Positions 11,874 through 20,287 are shown, counted from the stretch's first letter. The stretch: DNA of 21,465 bases from CAIOZW01 sp049317725 (GCA_049317725.1 JBMOHS010000055.1:1-21465); one strand, 5' to 3'. Notes: a model not told the origin generated them from the sequence alone. Translations and numbers: made by a program.

Positions 11874-12095
11874 TCATTCGTGGGCATGGCAACCGCGCCC
11901 TGCGTTGTCGCAGAATTCCGGTTCTGCCAGTTGGCCATCCGGTCCGAGGCAGTTCTGGGTATGCAGGCACCAGAAGCTGCCGGTGTTCGACCTGGGAACG
12001 GTCGGCTCGTGTTCGGCCCAGATGAACATCTCTTTCCAGCGGAGCGCTGGGCAGAGATTTGGGCGGTTGGTATCGTAGCGTTCTGCTTCTGTCAT
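11874..12095 (-). CDS. Small cysteine-rich protein at the end of the molybdenum hydroxylase operon
   Basis: A 73-residue protein from ATG 12095 with GGGAGGA 5 nt upstream. A longer frame exists upstream, but this is the only start with a ribosome-binding site. Visible pattern: LCPALRWKEMFIWAEHEPT, then FWCLHTQNCLGPDGQ, EFCDNAGRGCHAHE. The five Cys and several His suggest metal or cluster binding or disulfides; there is no signal peptide or membrane helix. I believe similar CPxLRWKxMF...FWCxHTQxCLGPDG proteins exist in other environmental bacteria but know no name or function. It follows the FAD subunit by 58 nt on the same strand and precedes a terminator, so it is probably the last gene of the aldehyde/xanthine-oxidase-type operon and may serve that enzyme. 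Confidence 0.72.
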   Translation of the reverse strand: MTEAERYDTNRPNLCPALRWKEMFIWAEHEPTVPRSNTGSFWCLHTQNCLGPDGQLAEPEFCDNAGRGCHAHE

Positions 12096-12153
12096 GACAG
12101 TCCTCCCTTCAGGACGGGGATCTCCCCCCTGGTGTCTGTTGGCCAGCCGCTTC

Positions 12154-13131
12154 TCAAGCCGCCGCTTGCAGCAGGGCGCGTTTGACCGCGACCGAGGCGA
12201 GCTGGATCTTGTAGCCATTATGGCTGAGCGCATTGGCTCCGGCGACAGCGAGCTTGCCGGCAGCCGCCGCCGTCTCCTCGGTGAGAGGCTTGCCGATCAG
12301 CGAGGCCGCCGCCGCCGCGGCGATCCAGGGGATGGGCGCGACGTGTCCCAGGACGATGCGTGCCTCGCTCACCTTGCGGGACCCATCCAGTCGCAGCGCC
12401 ACGGAAGCCGTCGCCAGAGGCCAGTCGAGCGCCTCGCGTTGACGAACTTCGTAGGTTGCGCTCTGCAGCCCCGTCGCACGCGGCAGGGTAACTCCGGTGA
12501 CGATCTCATTGGGTTGCAGCGCGTACTCTCGATCCTTTTCGGTCGCGGGGCGGACGAAGAACTCTCCCGCCGCCACCTCCCGCGCCCCCTTGGGGCCAAA
12601 GATCTGGATCTTGGCCTGCAGGGCGATCAGCGCAGGGGCAAATGAGGATGGATTGACAAAGTAGGAAGGGCCGTCATTGCCGAGGATCGCGTGGTAGCGG
12701 TTGTCCCCGTTCGGAACCAGCGATTGGCCCGCTTCATTCCGGGCGAGCAGACCGAAGCCTGCACGGTAGTACCAGCAGCGGGGCCGCTGACAGAGATCGC
12801 CACCGACGGTTCCCATGTTCCGGATCTGCGGGCTGGTCACTCCGGTCGCGGCTTGGGTGAGGGCCGGATGGGCCTTCCCCAACCCCTCGATCAACTGGTC
12901 GAGCGTGACAAGAGCCCCAATTCGGCCGGAACCGTCTCTGGCAATCCGCATCCCAGAGAGATCCTTGATCCCCTTAAGGTTGACGACCCGCTTCGGGGTG
13001 GCGACATAGTCCTTCATCAGACTGAGAAGATCCGTGCCGCCCGCGAGTACTTCGACCTCTCCCCAGGTCGTTCCGAGGAGGGCGACTGCCTGCTCTTTCG
13101 TCGTTGGACTGGCGTATTCAAATTGATTCAT
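12154..13131 (-). CDS. FAD-binding subunit of a xanthine dehydrogenase-family enzyme (PaoB/CoxM-like)
   Basis: A 325-residue subunit that passes electrons from the Fe-S subunit to FAD. FAD-binding signatures: LAGGTDLLSLMK (29-40) and TSPQIRNMGTVGGDL (99-113). GGDLCQRPRCWYYR (110-123) is the insertion typical of the PaoB/YagS branch. The additional cysteines that complete the [4Fe-4S] site in E. coli PaoB are not obvious downstream (GFGLLARNEAGQSLVPNGDN), so only C114 and C119 are visible and the extra cluster may be absent. The C-terminal CO_deh_flav_C domain covers about 220-320. The ATG at 13131 has AAGGAGG upstream and overlaps the stop of the molybdenum subunit (ATGA), giving coupled translation. 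There is no signal peptide, so export would be by hitchhiking on the Tat-tagged small subunit. Confidence 0.93.
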   Translation of the reverse strand: MNQFEYASPTTKEQAVALLGTTWGEVEVLAGGTDLLSLMKDYVATPKRVVNLKGIKDLSGMRIARDGSGRIGALVTLDQLIEGLGKAHPALTQAATGVTSPQIRNMGTVGGDLCQRPRCWYYRAGFGLLARNEAGQSLVPNGDNRYHAILGNDGPSYFVNPSSFAPALIALQAKIQIFGPKGAREVAAGEFFVRPATEKDREYALQPNEIVTGVTLPRATGLQSATYEVRQREALDWPLATASVALRLDGSRKVSEARIVLGHVAPIPWIAAAAAASLIGKPLTEETAAAAGKLAVAGANALSHNGYKIQLASVAVKRALLQAAA

Positions 13132-15281
13132 GACGTTTGGCCTCCTTTCCGGGCCAGGGCGGCGAGTACCCGGTCCGGGGTCAGTGGAATCGTCCCGACC
13201 CGCACCCCGATTGCGTTGGCAACAGCGTTGGAGATTGCCGCTCCGGGCGAGACCGTCGGAGGCTCTCCCAATCCGATCGGGCCTCGTTCATCGTAGCCTT
13301 TCCCGGTCATCATATGGACTTTGAAGGTTCCAATATCGGCGAGGCCCGCCAGTTTGTAGAACTCCATGTTCGGGTTGAGCATTCGGCCCGTCTGGTTGTC
13401 CATGATCTTCTCTTCGTAGAGGGAGAAGCAGACCCCCATGATCATTGCGCCGTAGACTTGGCTCTCGGCGGTCTTCAAGTCCATGATGAGCCCACAGTCC
13501 TGGACGGCGACAAAGTTGTTCATCTTGACGACGCCGGTTTCGATATCGACGAGGACGTCGGCCATCTGGACACCACCAACCCCCGCGGAGGTGAGGGTTT
13601 CACGGCCAGGGTGCTTGCCCCGGGTGGTGAGCGGCTGCGTCCCCAGCTTTGCGCACGCCTGCTTCCAGCTCATCTGCCGGGTGGGAGCCGAGGCGACCCG
13701 GATCTGTCCATCGACCGCTTCCAGTTCAGCGGGGGTCGCTTCGAGCGCCGGCGCGACCTTCTCGAAGAGCGCGTTGAGGGCATCGATCGAGGCGCGTCGG
13801 GAGGAGGCGCTGATGCCCCCGACCGTCGTCGAACCGCCGGAGGAGCCCGAGGGGGGATATTTGTTGTCTCCGATCAGCACCTTGACCTGGTTTTGGGCCA
13901 AGCCGAGTGACTCGGCAACGACGATCTGGATGACCGTCCGCGTGCCGGTCCCGAGGTCTTGCGATCCCATCCGAATCTCGACCGACCCATCGGGGTGGAT
14001 CGTCAAGTCGCAGTCACTGGCGTGGCCGCCGCCGCCCCAGGTATGGAGCGAGAGGCCTAGTCCGCGCTTGATAGTGGAGGTGCTGCCGACTGCTCCCTCT
14101 CCGCGGGGGCGCCAGAGCTTCTTCCACTCGATCATCTCCGCCGCCTTGAGCAGCTCGTCGCGGTAGATGTTCGCCCTCACTCCAGTCATCTCGATGTTCT
14201 TGAGGACAAAGTCGAGCGGATCCATTTGCAGTTTGGCGGACAAGTCTTCGAGGGCCCCCATCGTCACCAGGCACGCCTGCGGATGGTTGGGCGCTCGCCA
14301 AGCCCGCTGCGGGCCATTGTTGGTCGAGATGCTGTGGTGGCGGGTCCGCTGGTTCGTGAACTGCCAGACGTAGGGGTACGGGGGCATGCCGGTGCCAGCG
14401 ACGCCGCCGCTGCCCCACGACTCCGACTCCCAGGCGACGAGGGTCCCATCGCGCTTGGCACCAACCTTGACGCGGGCATAGGCCGAGGGGCGCGTGCCGG
14501 CGATGGCCAGCTCCGCATCCCGCTCCAGCATCAATTTGATCGGGCGACCTCCGAGTGTCTTGGAGAGTCGGGTGGCCTCCAACCCCCAGCGATCGACGGG
14601 GAATTTGCTCCCGAAACCGCCGCCAATATGGTCCATCCGGACGTGAACATTCCCCGCGGGCAGTTGCAGCGCCCGGGCCATCTCCCCCCCAATGCTCGAA
14701 ACGGACTGGGTCGATTGGTGGAGCAGGACATTGTTCTCCCCCTCCCATTCGGTGACCAAGCCGTGCGTCTCCAGACAGCAATGGGTGATGACGTCGTTGC
14801 CGTAGGTCTCCTCGAGGATCACCTCGGCGCTGCTGAACCCTGCTGCCGGATCTCCCTTGGTCTGTTCCGTAGGAGGGCGTCGGTTGGTGGCGGGCACCTT
14901 CTCGAGATCCCGCTCGTTGACGACGTGGGGCAGCACCTCATAGACGACTTTGATCGCGCGCGCAGCATCTTCCGCCGTCGGCTCATCGACCGCCGCGACG
15001 ATGGCGATCTCGTCCAAGGCCCATTTAATCTCTGCCCCTGGCCCCTGGATGATCCGGATTCCTGCGACGCCAGGCATCTTCTCTGCCGCGCTGGTGTCGA
15101 TGCTGACGATCTTGGCGTGCGCGTGGGGTGACCGGAGCACCTTGCCGAAGAGCATCCCCGGGCGGTTGATATCGTAGGTATACTTCGCCTTCCCGCTCAC
15201 CTTGTCCGGACCATCGATCCGCGAGATCCGCTTGCCGATGTACTTCCGTTTGCCCTCCTCAGGCCATTTGTACTCAGCCAT
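13128..15281 (-). CDS. Molybdenum-binding large subunit of a PaoC-like aldehyde/xanthine oxidoreductase
   Basis: A 717-residue catalytic subunit of the molybdenum hydroxylase family, which oxidises aldehydes or N-heterocycles with water as oxygen donor. The N-terminal a/b-hammerhead domain begins YIGKRISRIDGPDKVSGKAK. Moco-binding segments include MDHIGGGFGSKF, AWRAPNHPQA, GSQDLGTGTRTVIQIVVAES and GGSTTVGGISASSR. The catalytic base is Glu673 in GLGEPP near the C-terminus. The length is close to E. coli PaoC (about 730). The ATG at 15281 has GGAGGG upstream and overlaps the Fe-S gene by 8 nt; the end overlaps the FAD gene by 4 nt. It has no signal peptide of its own. The substrate cannot be deduced; the PaoC-like pattern points to periplasmic aldehydes more than to xanthine. 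The chaperone PaoD/XdhC is not in the window. Confidence 0.95.
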   Translation of the reverse strand: MAEYKWPEEGKRKYIGKRISRIDGPDKVSGKAKYTYDINRPGMLFGKVLRSPHAHAKIVSIDTSAAEKMPGVAGIRIIQGPGAEIKWALDEIAIVAAVDEPTAEDAARAIKVVYEVLPHVVNERDLEKVPATNRRPPTEQTKGDPAAGFSSAEVILEETYGNDVITHCCLETHGLVTEWEGENNVLLHQSTQSVSSIGGEMARALQLPAGNVHVRMDHIGGGFGSKFPVDRWGLEATRLSKTLGGRPIKLMLERDAELAIAGTRPSAYARVKVGAKRDGTLVAWESESWGSGGVAGTGMPPYPYVWQFTNQRTRHHSISTNNGPQRAWRAPNHPQACLVTMGALEDLSAKLQMDPLDFVLKNIEMTGVRANIYRDELLKAAEMIEWKKLWRPRGEGAVGSTSTIKRGLGLSLHTWGGGGHASDCDLTIHPDGSVEIRMGSQDLGTGTRTVIQIVVAESLGLAQNQVKVLIGDNKYPPSGSSGGSTTVGGISASSRRASIDALNALFEKVAPALEATPAELEAVDGQIRVASAPTRQMSWKQACAKLGTQPLTTRGKHPGRETLTSAGVGGVQMADVLVDIETGVVKMNNFVAVQDCGLIMDLKTAESQVYGAMIMGVCFSLYEEKIMDNQTGRMLNPNMEFYKLAGLADIGTFKVHMMTGKGYDERGPIGLGEPPTVSPGAAISNAVANAIGVRVGTIPLTPDRVLAALARKGGQTS

Positions 15282-15942
15282 TGCGTCGCCCTCCTCTCGT
15301 CTTCTGTTGCTTCAACTCCTTCGATGCCTGGGCCACCGCTTCCTTGATTCCAACATAGGTTCCGCAGCGGCAAAGATTGCCCCCCAGCCCCATCTGGATC
15401 TGCTCTGGTGTCGGCTCCGGATGGCGGTCGAGCAGTGATTTGCAGGCCATGACGAATCCGGGCGTGCAAAAACCGCACTGCTGACCGTCGTGATCGACAA
15501 AGGCTTTCTGGACCGGATGGAGCGTGCCATCGGCGGTCAGGCTCTCGACTGTCTCGATCTGGCGCCCCTGCGCGTCGATCGCCAGGATTGAGCAGCCATA
15601 GACCAGTTTTCCATCGAGCAGGATCGAGCAGGCTCCGCAGGTCGCCCGATCGCAGACCCGCTTGGCCCCTGTCACGTCCAGATCGTTGCGCAAGGCATCG
15701 AGGAGCGTCACCCTGGGCTCCGCCTCCACCACTCTGGCGGCCCCGTTGACTGTCAGCGTGATCTTCCCTTTTTCTGGCCCGATGACGGACACCGCGGGCA
15801 TTCCGGCGATCTCCCGGGCTTCCGCCGTCGGCGCACCGGGGATCGTCAGGGCTGCCCCAGCCACCCCAGCCACCCCCGTTCCTTTGAGAAAAGTGCGTCG
15901 CGACACGTTCGGCTGGTCGCGACGGTCATCTGAACTGTTCAT
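15274..15942 (-). CDS. [2Fe-2S] small subunit with Tat signal (PaoA-like)
   Basis: A 222-residue electron-transfer subunit. The N-terminus carries a twin-arginine signal (SRRTFLKG at 14-21, then an Ala/Gly/Val-rich stretch), so the folded complex is exported to the periplasm. The first plant-type [2Fe-2S] cluster is bound by C97, C102, C105 and C117 (CDRATCGAC...GC). The second cluster is bound by C156, C159, C191 and C193 (QCGFCTPGF; CRCGTY). All eight ligands are present. The start is at ATG 15942 with GGGAGG 7 nt upstream; longer upstream frames run through the promoter and are rejected. First gene of a small-Mo-FAD operon; E. coli paoABC is small-FAD-Mo, so the last two genes are swapped here. 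Confidence 0.96.
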   Translation of the reverse strand: MNSSDDRRDQPNVSRRTFLKGTGVAGVAGAALTIPGAPTAEAREIAGMPAVSVIGPEKGKITLTVNGAARVVEAEPRVTLLDALRNDLDVTGAKRVCDRATCGACSILLDGKLVYGCSILAIDAQGRQIETVESLTADGTLHPVQKAFVDHDGQQCGFCTPGFVMACKSLLDRHPEPTPEQIQMGLGGNLCRCGTYVGIKEAVAQASKELKQQKTRGGRRNG

Positions 15943-15996
15943 GGGTCTGCCTCCCTTGATTTGATTCGACTTGGTTCGTGAAAAAAGAACGGCCGC

Positions 15997-16005
15997 AGTA
16001 TAGCA
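15997..16005 (-). promoter_or_regulatory. Extended -10 promoter of the molybdenum hydroxylase operon
   Basis: Minus-strand TGCTATACT (16005-15997) is a TGn-extended -10 with a near-consensus TATACT. No good -35 is seen 17 bp upstream, as is usual for extended -10 promoters. Transcription would start near 15990, giving a leader of about 48 nt before the Fe-S subunit gene. Confidence 0.55.
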
Positions 16006-16103
16006 GAGATCCCCGCGCAAGCCCCACCCGCCCGGTCCTTCCGCCAGCTTCCTGAAAAATTGGTTCGAGGATCGGCTGTCAGCAACGCAAAATCGGTGAG
16101 GCC

Positions 16104-17717
16104 TCAAGCCTGTTCGTTGCCCGAGCGGGGGAGGTAGACCCGGTAGTCGATCTCCTGGAAGATCGTATCCTTCGATTCGATCTCTACCAGCCAAGGCTGA
16201 TCGAGCGAGTTCTGCTGCAGCATCTCGTAGAGGCGGGTAAAGCGATGGATGTGATCCTTGAACCGCTTGACTGCATACTGAACCATCGTCCCGGTCGTGA
16301 TGATGAAGGCCCAATCGGACGACTGCGCGAGGAGCAGCTCCCGTGCCGCTTGGTTGAGGGCGCGCCGGTGCCACCCTTCTGCCTGTGGATAGCGGCTGGC
16401 CAGCTCGACCATTCGCCGCTCCGCGGCGTGCTGGTGCAGATAGAGCCACTCGGTCTGGGCGTTGATCCAGACCCGGTTGTAGCCTTCCGCCCCCCACGAA
16501 GAGTGGGAAGGGGTCTGCGGCTGGTTCTCGGGAAAGATCCGCAAGTAGTCGATCGGGGAGATTGCTTCGATCTCCTGCTGTTCCCGGGCAAGTTTCCGGA
16601 AGAGGGCGAGCAGAAATTGCGGCCCTTCGAACCACCAGTGGCCAAAGAGTTCGGCGTCGTAGGGGGCGAGGATGATCGGTGGGCGTCCCAGGTGTGACCC
16701 CAGATGGTGGGCCTGCGCGATCCGCTTACCGAGAAAGTCGCTGGCGTGCACCTCCGTCTTTCGGCTTGCCCAGGAGGGGACGTAGGCGGCCTTCGCGTGG
16801 AGGGGGACGCGCCCGGTGATTCGGTGGTACTTGATCCCGACGTTTCGCCGGACGCCATCGTCGTGAAGATAGGGACGGATATAGTCCTCGTCGGGGGCGT
16901 CGTAGCCCAGATCCCGGTAGAATTCGCGGTAGTCCGGGTCTCCCGGATAGCCAATCTCGGAACTCCAGACCTGCTCACTCGTCTCGGTGTCGCGGGCGAA
17001 GACGGCGACTCCCGAGGGAGTGATCACAGGGGCGTGGATCCCTCGGCGGGGGCGGGGCGAACCGTAGAGGATGGCGTGGGCGTCGGCGATGAAGAACTGG
17101 ATCCCCGCCTCCCGCAGGTACCGATCATCTCCCGGCGTGAAGGCGCACTCCGCCAGCCAGATCCCCCGTGGGGAACGGCCGAAGTGCTTCCGGTAATTGG
17201 CGCAGGCGATCTCGATCTGTGCCCGTTTGGCCGTCTCGTTCGACATCAACGGCAGGTAGCCGTGAGTCGCGCAGCAGGTGATGATTTCGAGATAGCCCTC
17301 CTCCTGCAGTTCGCGGAAGGCGCCGATGAGGTCCCGTCCGAGTTCCCGCTCGTAGAGGTCGAGGCACGCCCGGAAATGGTGTTGGTACATCCGGGCCGCC
17401 TCGTGAAACTGGGGCGCCTCTTTGGCCGTTCGTTCCACCTCTCGCTCGGACAACTCGCAGAGCTTCTCGAGATGCCGAACGTAGCGACCCTGCAAGAGCG
17501 GGTCGACCAGCATTTCGCAGAGGGGCGGCGTCATCGACATCGTCACCCGAAAGCGAACCCGCTCGTCGCGCAAACTCCGGTAGGCCATCAGGAGGGGCAG
17601 GTAGGTCTCACTGATCGCCTCATAGAGCCAATCCTCTTCGAGAAAGTCTGGATACTCTGGATGGCGCACAAATGGCAGGTGCGCGTGCAGGACCAGACTG
17701 AGGTATCCAATCGCCAT
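16104..17717 (-). CDS. GH57 1,4-alpha-glucan branching enzyme (DUF1957)
   Basis: A 537-residue cytoplasmic enzyme that cuts alpha-1,4-glucan and rejoins it as an alpha-1,6 branch in glycogen synthesis. GH57 motif 1 HAHLPFVRHPEYP is at 11-23. The nucleophile is Glu190 in GIWLAECAF and the acid/base is Asp354 in ILAPYDAELFGHWWFEGP. These positions and the total length closely match the characterised Thermus thermophilus GH57 enzyme (Glu184, Asp353). Residues about 420-520 form the C-terminal helical DUF1957 domain (SSWGAEGYNRVWINAQTEWL). The ATG at 17717 has GGAAGG 5 nt upstream; the long upstream in-frame extension overlaps the preceding gene and is rejected. It lies 62 nt after the DUF4912 gene on the same strand, so the two are probably cotranscribed. 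GH57 amylase or 4-alpha-glucanotransferase activity is less likely. Confidence 0.93.
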   Translation of the reverse strand: MAIGYLSLVLHAHLPFVRHPEYPDFLEEDWLYEAISETYLPLLMAYRSLRDERVRFRVTMSMTPPLCEMLVDPLLQGRYVRHLEKLCELSEREVERTAKEAPQFHEAARMYQHHFRACLDLYERELGRDLIGAFRELQEEGYLEIITCCATHGYLPLMSNETAKRAQIEIACANYRKHFGRSPRGIWLAECAFTPGDDRYLREAGIQFFIADAHAILYGSPRPRRGIHAPVITPSGVAVFARDTETSEQVWSSEIGYPGDPDYREFYRDLGYDAPDEDYIRPYLHDDGVRRNVGIKYHRITGRVPLHAKAAYVPSWASRKTEVHASDFLGKRIAQAHHLGSHLGRPPIILAPYDAELFGHWWFEGPQFLLALFRKLAREQQEIEAISPIDYLRIFPENQPQTPSHSSWGAEGYNRVWINAQTEWLYLHQHAAERRMVELASRYPQAEGWHRRALNQAARELLLAQSSDWAFIITTGTMVQYAVKRFKDHIHRFTRLYEMLQQNSLDQPWLVEIESKDTIFQEIDYRVYLPRSGNEQA

Positions 17718-17779
17718 AGCCGCCTTCCAGCAAAGCAGAGACTGTCTAAGGGGGGAGAAGAGGGAAGAGGAGATCCCCC

Positions 17780-18784
17780 CTACGCCACTGATTGGGAGAC
17801 GGGCAGGGGGGTGGACCACCCTCTCCCCGAAGGATCCGGGTCTTCCACGTTCCACTCCGACGTGACTTGGCCGAGCTGCTCGGCAAGAAAGAGGGGCAGC
17901 GGCTTGTCGATGCGGATCTCTCCGCTTGCACGGAGGACTCTCCGCAGCAGCTCTGGCAGATACCGCAGGAGCAGGAGATAGCCGAGCTCTCCCTCTCCCA
18001 TCTCGCGAATGATCCCGAGGAACTCGCGCACCATCTCCGCCAACTCCTCTTCGCTGAGCCGCTCCCACCAGCGGTCGCAGGCACGTCCCGCCTCGAGGTC
18101 GGCAATGATCTCCATGATTCGACGGAAGGAGATCGGCAGGGCGTCCCATTCCTCTTTCAGCTCCCAGTCTGCTTCCCCTCTGATCTTGGCCAGAAGTCCT
18201 TCTGCGGTGAAGATCCGCTCCGGGACGAGATGGCTCTCGCGCAGCACGGTCAGATAATCGTCCGCCTCGATTGCAAAGGCCGGATCCTCCGCGCTCACCT
18301 CCGAGGGACCTCCGCGAGGTGTCTCGACCACCTGTGAGCCGAGCAGCTTGATGTAGCCCGCTCGCCTTGATTGAAGCCCCAGCTCAATGCGGTACCGTCG
18401 ACCCGGAAAGACGTCGAACCAATACTCCCGCGTGTAGGGTACCGGAAAGAGAACCGTGACGCGTGTCGTCTCGTCGATCAGCCGCAAAACGAGCCGGAAC
18501 TCTGCCACCTGCTCTGGGGAGAAGATCCGCCGCAATTTCGCAAAGGGATCGGAGCGCAAATTCCAGTAGACGTAGACCCGGAAGGGATCCTGGACGAGTG
18601 CCCGCATCAGATCGAGATCGTAATGAGCGGGAATGGGCAGTCCTGTGTCCGCGATCGGTTCAGCCGCGATCGGTTCGTTCGCTTCGGCGGTCAGGGCGGG
18701 GATGGGGTCACGAAGGGGAGGGGGGGCGAACGGATTCCGCTCCAGCACCGGGGTGAGCGAGGATAGATCGAAGAAGAAGGGCAC
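17780..18784 (-). CDS. DUF4912 protein, partner of the GH57 branching enzyme
   Basis: A 334-residue soluble protein. The start is placed at GTG 18784 (VPFFFDLSSLTPVLERN) with GGGAG 7 nt upstream; an upstream in-frame TTG lacks a ribosome-binding site. Residues about 50-165 form the DUF4912 domain, an immunoglobulin-like fold with a carbohydrate-binding-module look (DPFRVYVYWNLRSDPFAKLR; RRYRIELGLQ). The remainder is acidic and helical (RLSEEELAEMVREFLG, then MGEGELGYLLLLRYLPELLR). DUF4912 genes commonly neighbour GH57/DUF1957 genes, and some bacterial proteins have both in one chain, so a role in binding glucan for the branching enzyme is a reasonable inference. No catalytic motif is seen. 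Confidence 0.85.
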   Translation of the reverse strand: MPFFFDLSSLTPVLERNPFAPPPLRDPIPALTAEANEPIAAEPIADTGLPIPAHYDLDLMRALVQDPFRVYVYWNLRSDPFAKLRRIFSPEQVAEFRLVLRLIDETTRVTVLFPVPYTREYWFDVFPGRRYRIELGLQSRRAGYIKLLGSQVVETPRGGPSEVSAEDPAFAIEADDYLTVLRESHLVPERIFTAEGLLAKIRGEADWELKEEWDALPISFRRIMEIIADLEAGRACDRWWERLSEEELAEMVREFLGIIREMGEGELGYLLLLRYLPELLRRVLRASGEIRIDKPLPLFLAEQLGQVTSEWNVEDPDPSGRGWSTPLPVSQSVA

Positions 18785-18944
18785 GTCATTTCTCCCTTGG
18801 TGACAATTCCAGATCTCCCCTGCCAAGAAAAGACGATCTCGGCTTCAGGCCGACGGGCTCGCGCGGTCAGGGAAGAGTCCAAGGTCTGGATCTCCAATCG
18901 CCATTCCACGAAGATCTGACAAGGGTAGCATGTGATCCAGATTC

Positions 18945-18973
18945 AGGGTAGGGAGAGGCCCTGAAATTGTCAA
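18945..18973 (-). promoter_or_regulatory. Sigma70-type promoter of the DUF4912-GH57 operon
   Basis: On the minus strand TTGACA (18973-18968), a spacer of exactly 17 bp, and TACCCT (18950-18945). Transcription would begin near 18938, giving a leader of about 150 nt before the GTG start of the DUF4912 gene. The -35 is perfect and the -10 matches at 3 of 6 positions. Confidence 0.6.
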
Positions 18974-19155
18974 GGTGCACCACACCAATCACTTTGGCAG
19001 ATCTTTTGACGGGAAGGACCCAGACCCTTCCCCTCTTCGATCTCCACTCCTCGCCTTGAACCTGCCGCAATCCCTGTGATCAGTGGATGGCACTCTTCCT
19101 GTTTCAGGACGACTTCTGGTCAAAATAAGAGAAAAGAGAAGGAGGAGGAACTGGG

Positions 19156-19190
19156 GTAGAAGGGGCAAGGATGGTCCTCGACCCTTCTAC
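19156..19190 (-). terminator. Terminator after the bacilliredoxin gene
   Basis: GTAGAAGGG (19156-19164) and CCCTTCTAC (19182-19190) form a perfect 9-bp stem with an inner AGGA/TCCT helix (19168-19171, 19175-19178) around a TGG loop. On the minus strand it lies 43 nt past the stop codon and is followed by a pyrimidine-rich run (CCCAGTTCCTCCTCC, then TTCTCTTTTCTC). It could also act on the opposite strand. Confidence 0.65.
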
Positions 19191-19232
19191 CTGCACTTCA
19201 GGATCTGGCTGGCTTTGCTGACAAAGAGACGC

Positions 19233-19676
19233 TTAGACGCCGACCGTCTGTCCTTGCGGTTGGCAGAACTTGTCGAACGCGAGCGTCAACTCGTTCGCGA
19301 TCTCCTGCGCATTGCGTCCTTCGATCTGGTATCGCTCCATCATGTAGACCAGTTTTCCATCGCGCAGCAGCGCAATCGAAGGGGAGGAGGGGGGATACCC
19401 AGTGAAGTAGTTCCGGGCCCGCTCGGTCGCTTCGATGTCGGCTCCGGCAAAGACAGTGATCGTCCGGTTGGGAGTCACCGCGTGCTGCAGAGCCGCAGCG
19501 ACGCCAGGGCGGGCCTTTCCTGCAGCACAGCCGCAGACAGAATTGACTACCACCATGAGGATCCCGGACGTCTCTTTGACCGCCGCGTCGACGGCAGCGG
19601 CAGTGCGGGCCTCTTCAATTCCCAATTTCGACAAATCTTCGCGCATCGGCTTGATCAACAACTCAGAGTACGGCAT
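19233..19676 (-). CDS. BrxA/BrxB family bacilliredoxin (DUF1094)
   Basis: A 147-residue thioredoxin-fold protein of the YphP/YqiW family, which reduces mixed disulfides between proteins and low-molecular-weight thiols such as bacillithiol. The hallmark CGC active site is intact in VVVNSVCGCAAGKARPGV. Other family segments are MPYSELLIKPMREDL at the start, TVFAGADIEATERAR, and YPPSSPSIALLRDGKLVYM near the end, with the usual C-terminal helix and Cys. The start is at ATG 19676 with GGAGG 9 nt upstream; the longer upstream frame is not needed. It stands alone, with a terminator behind it. Presence of the family suggests bacillithiol or a similar thiol in the host, but the biosynthetic genes are not in view. 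Confidence 0.95.
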   Translation of the reverse strand: MPYSELLIKPMREDLSKLGIEEARTAAAVDAAVKETSGILMVVVNSVCGCAAGKARPGVAAALQHAVTPNRTITVFAGADIEATERARNYFTGYPPSSPSIALLRDGKLVYMMERYQIEGRNAQEIANELTLAFDKFCQPQGQTVGV

Positions 19677-20287
19677 AACGAACAACCTCCAACCTCGAAA
19701 CAACTTCGGCACTTGATCCAGTGGACTCGAACTGTCGTCGCCAATCTACCCCAATGCTCAGCCTCGTGAAGGCTGTTCTCGCTCAAGTCCACCTGCTCGT
19801 CAGTGGCTTCCGTCTGGCAGGTGAGAGCGAATGATCGCGATCGATCCAGAAGAACCTGGGGAAATGAACGTCGAACCACGCTTTTCTGGAATGCGTGAAT
19901 TGAGTCCAGAACGTCAAGGGTGCACACTAGGGGAAAAATGTCACTATTCGATCCCCGAAATCTTGAAGAAACTGTTACAAATCCATCAAGAGCACCCTCG
20001 GTGAGGACGTAAGGGCAGGTCGGCGGACGTCTGGAGCGCGGGGACTGGCACCTCGACCGGATCTCGGCCCAGTTCGATTGCTCAAAGGGAAGGGGGCCTG
20101 ACCCAGTTGGCACGGTGTTCCTCTCGACATCAGACGCTTTCTTTCGTACCTTTCTGCCGTGTCCACCTGAGGGGGGCAGTCACCGAGGCTGTCTTGCTCA
20201 GACAATGATGGGCAGGGTGGAGCCGGATCCCGGCTCGAGCACGGGATGGGGCAAGGAGATGCTGGACTGGCGGGCGACGGTCATTTT
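19677..20287. other. Intergenic region between bacilliredoxin and acyltransferase genes
   Basis: About 600 bp between diverging genes, with no supported coding region on either strand. Two small hairpins lie close to the acyltransferase: TGTCT/AGACA at 20190-20204 and GAGCCG/CGGCTC at 20220-20236. A short in-frame-stop ORF (ATG 20260, preceded directly by AAGGAG) ends in ATGA overlapping the acyltransferase start. Promoters for both flanking genes are expected here but none is convincing. Confidence 0.4.

Noticed and set aside
11649..12185. 178-residue + strand frame between DUF1326 and the FAD subunit
   Set aside because: It runs across a terminator hairpin and antisense to the small Cys-rich gene, which has a good ribosome-binding site and a coherent protein pattern.
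16704..17981. 425-residue open frame on the + strand
   Set aside because: Antisense to the GH57 enzyme, whose catalytic motifs are unambiguous. The shadow frame has no recognisable domain.
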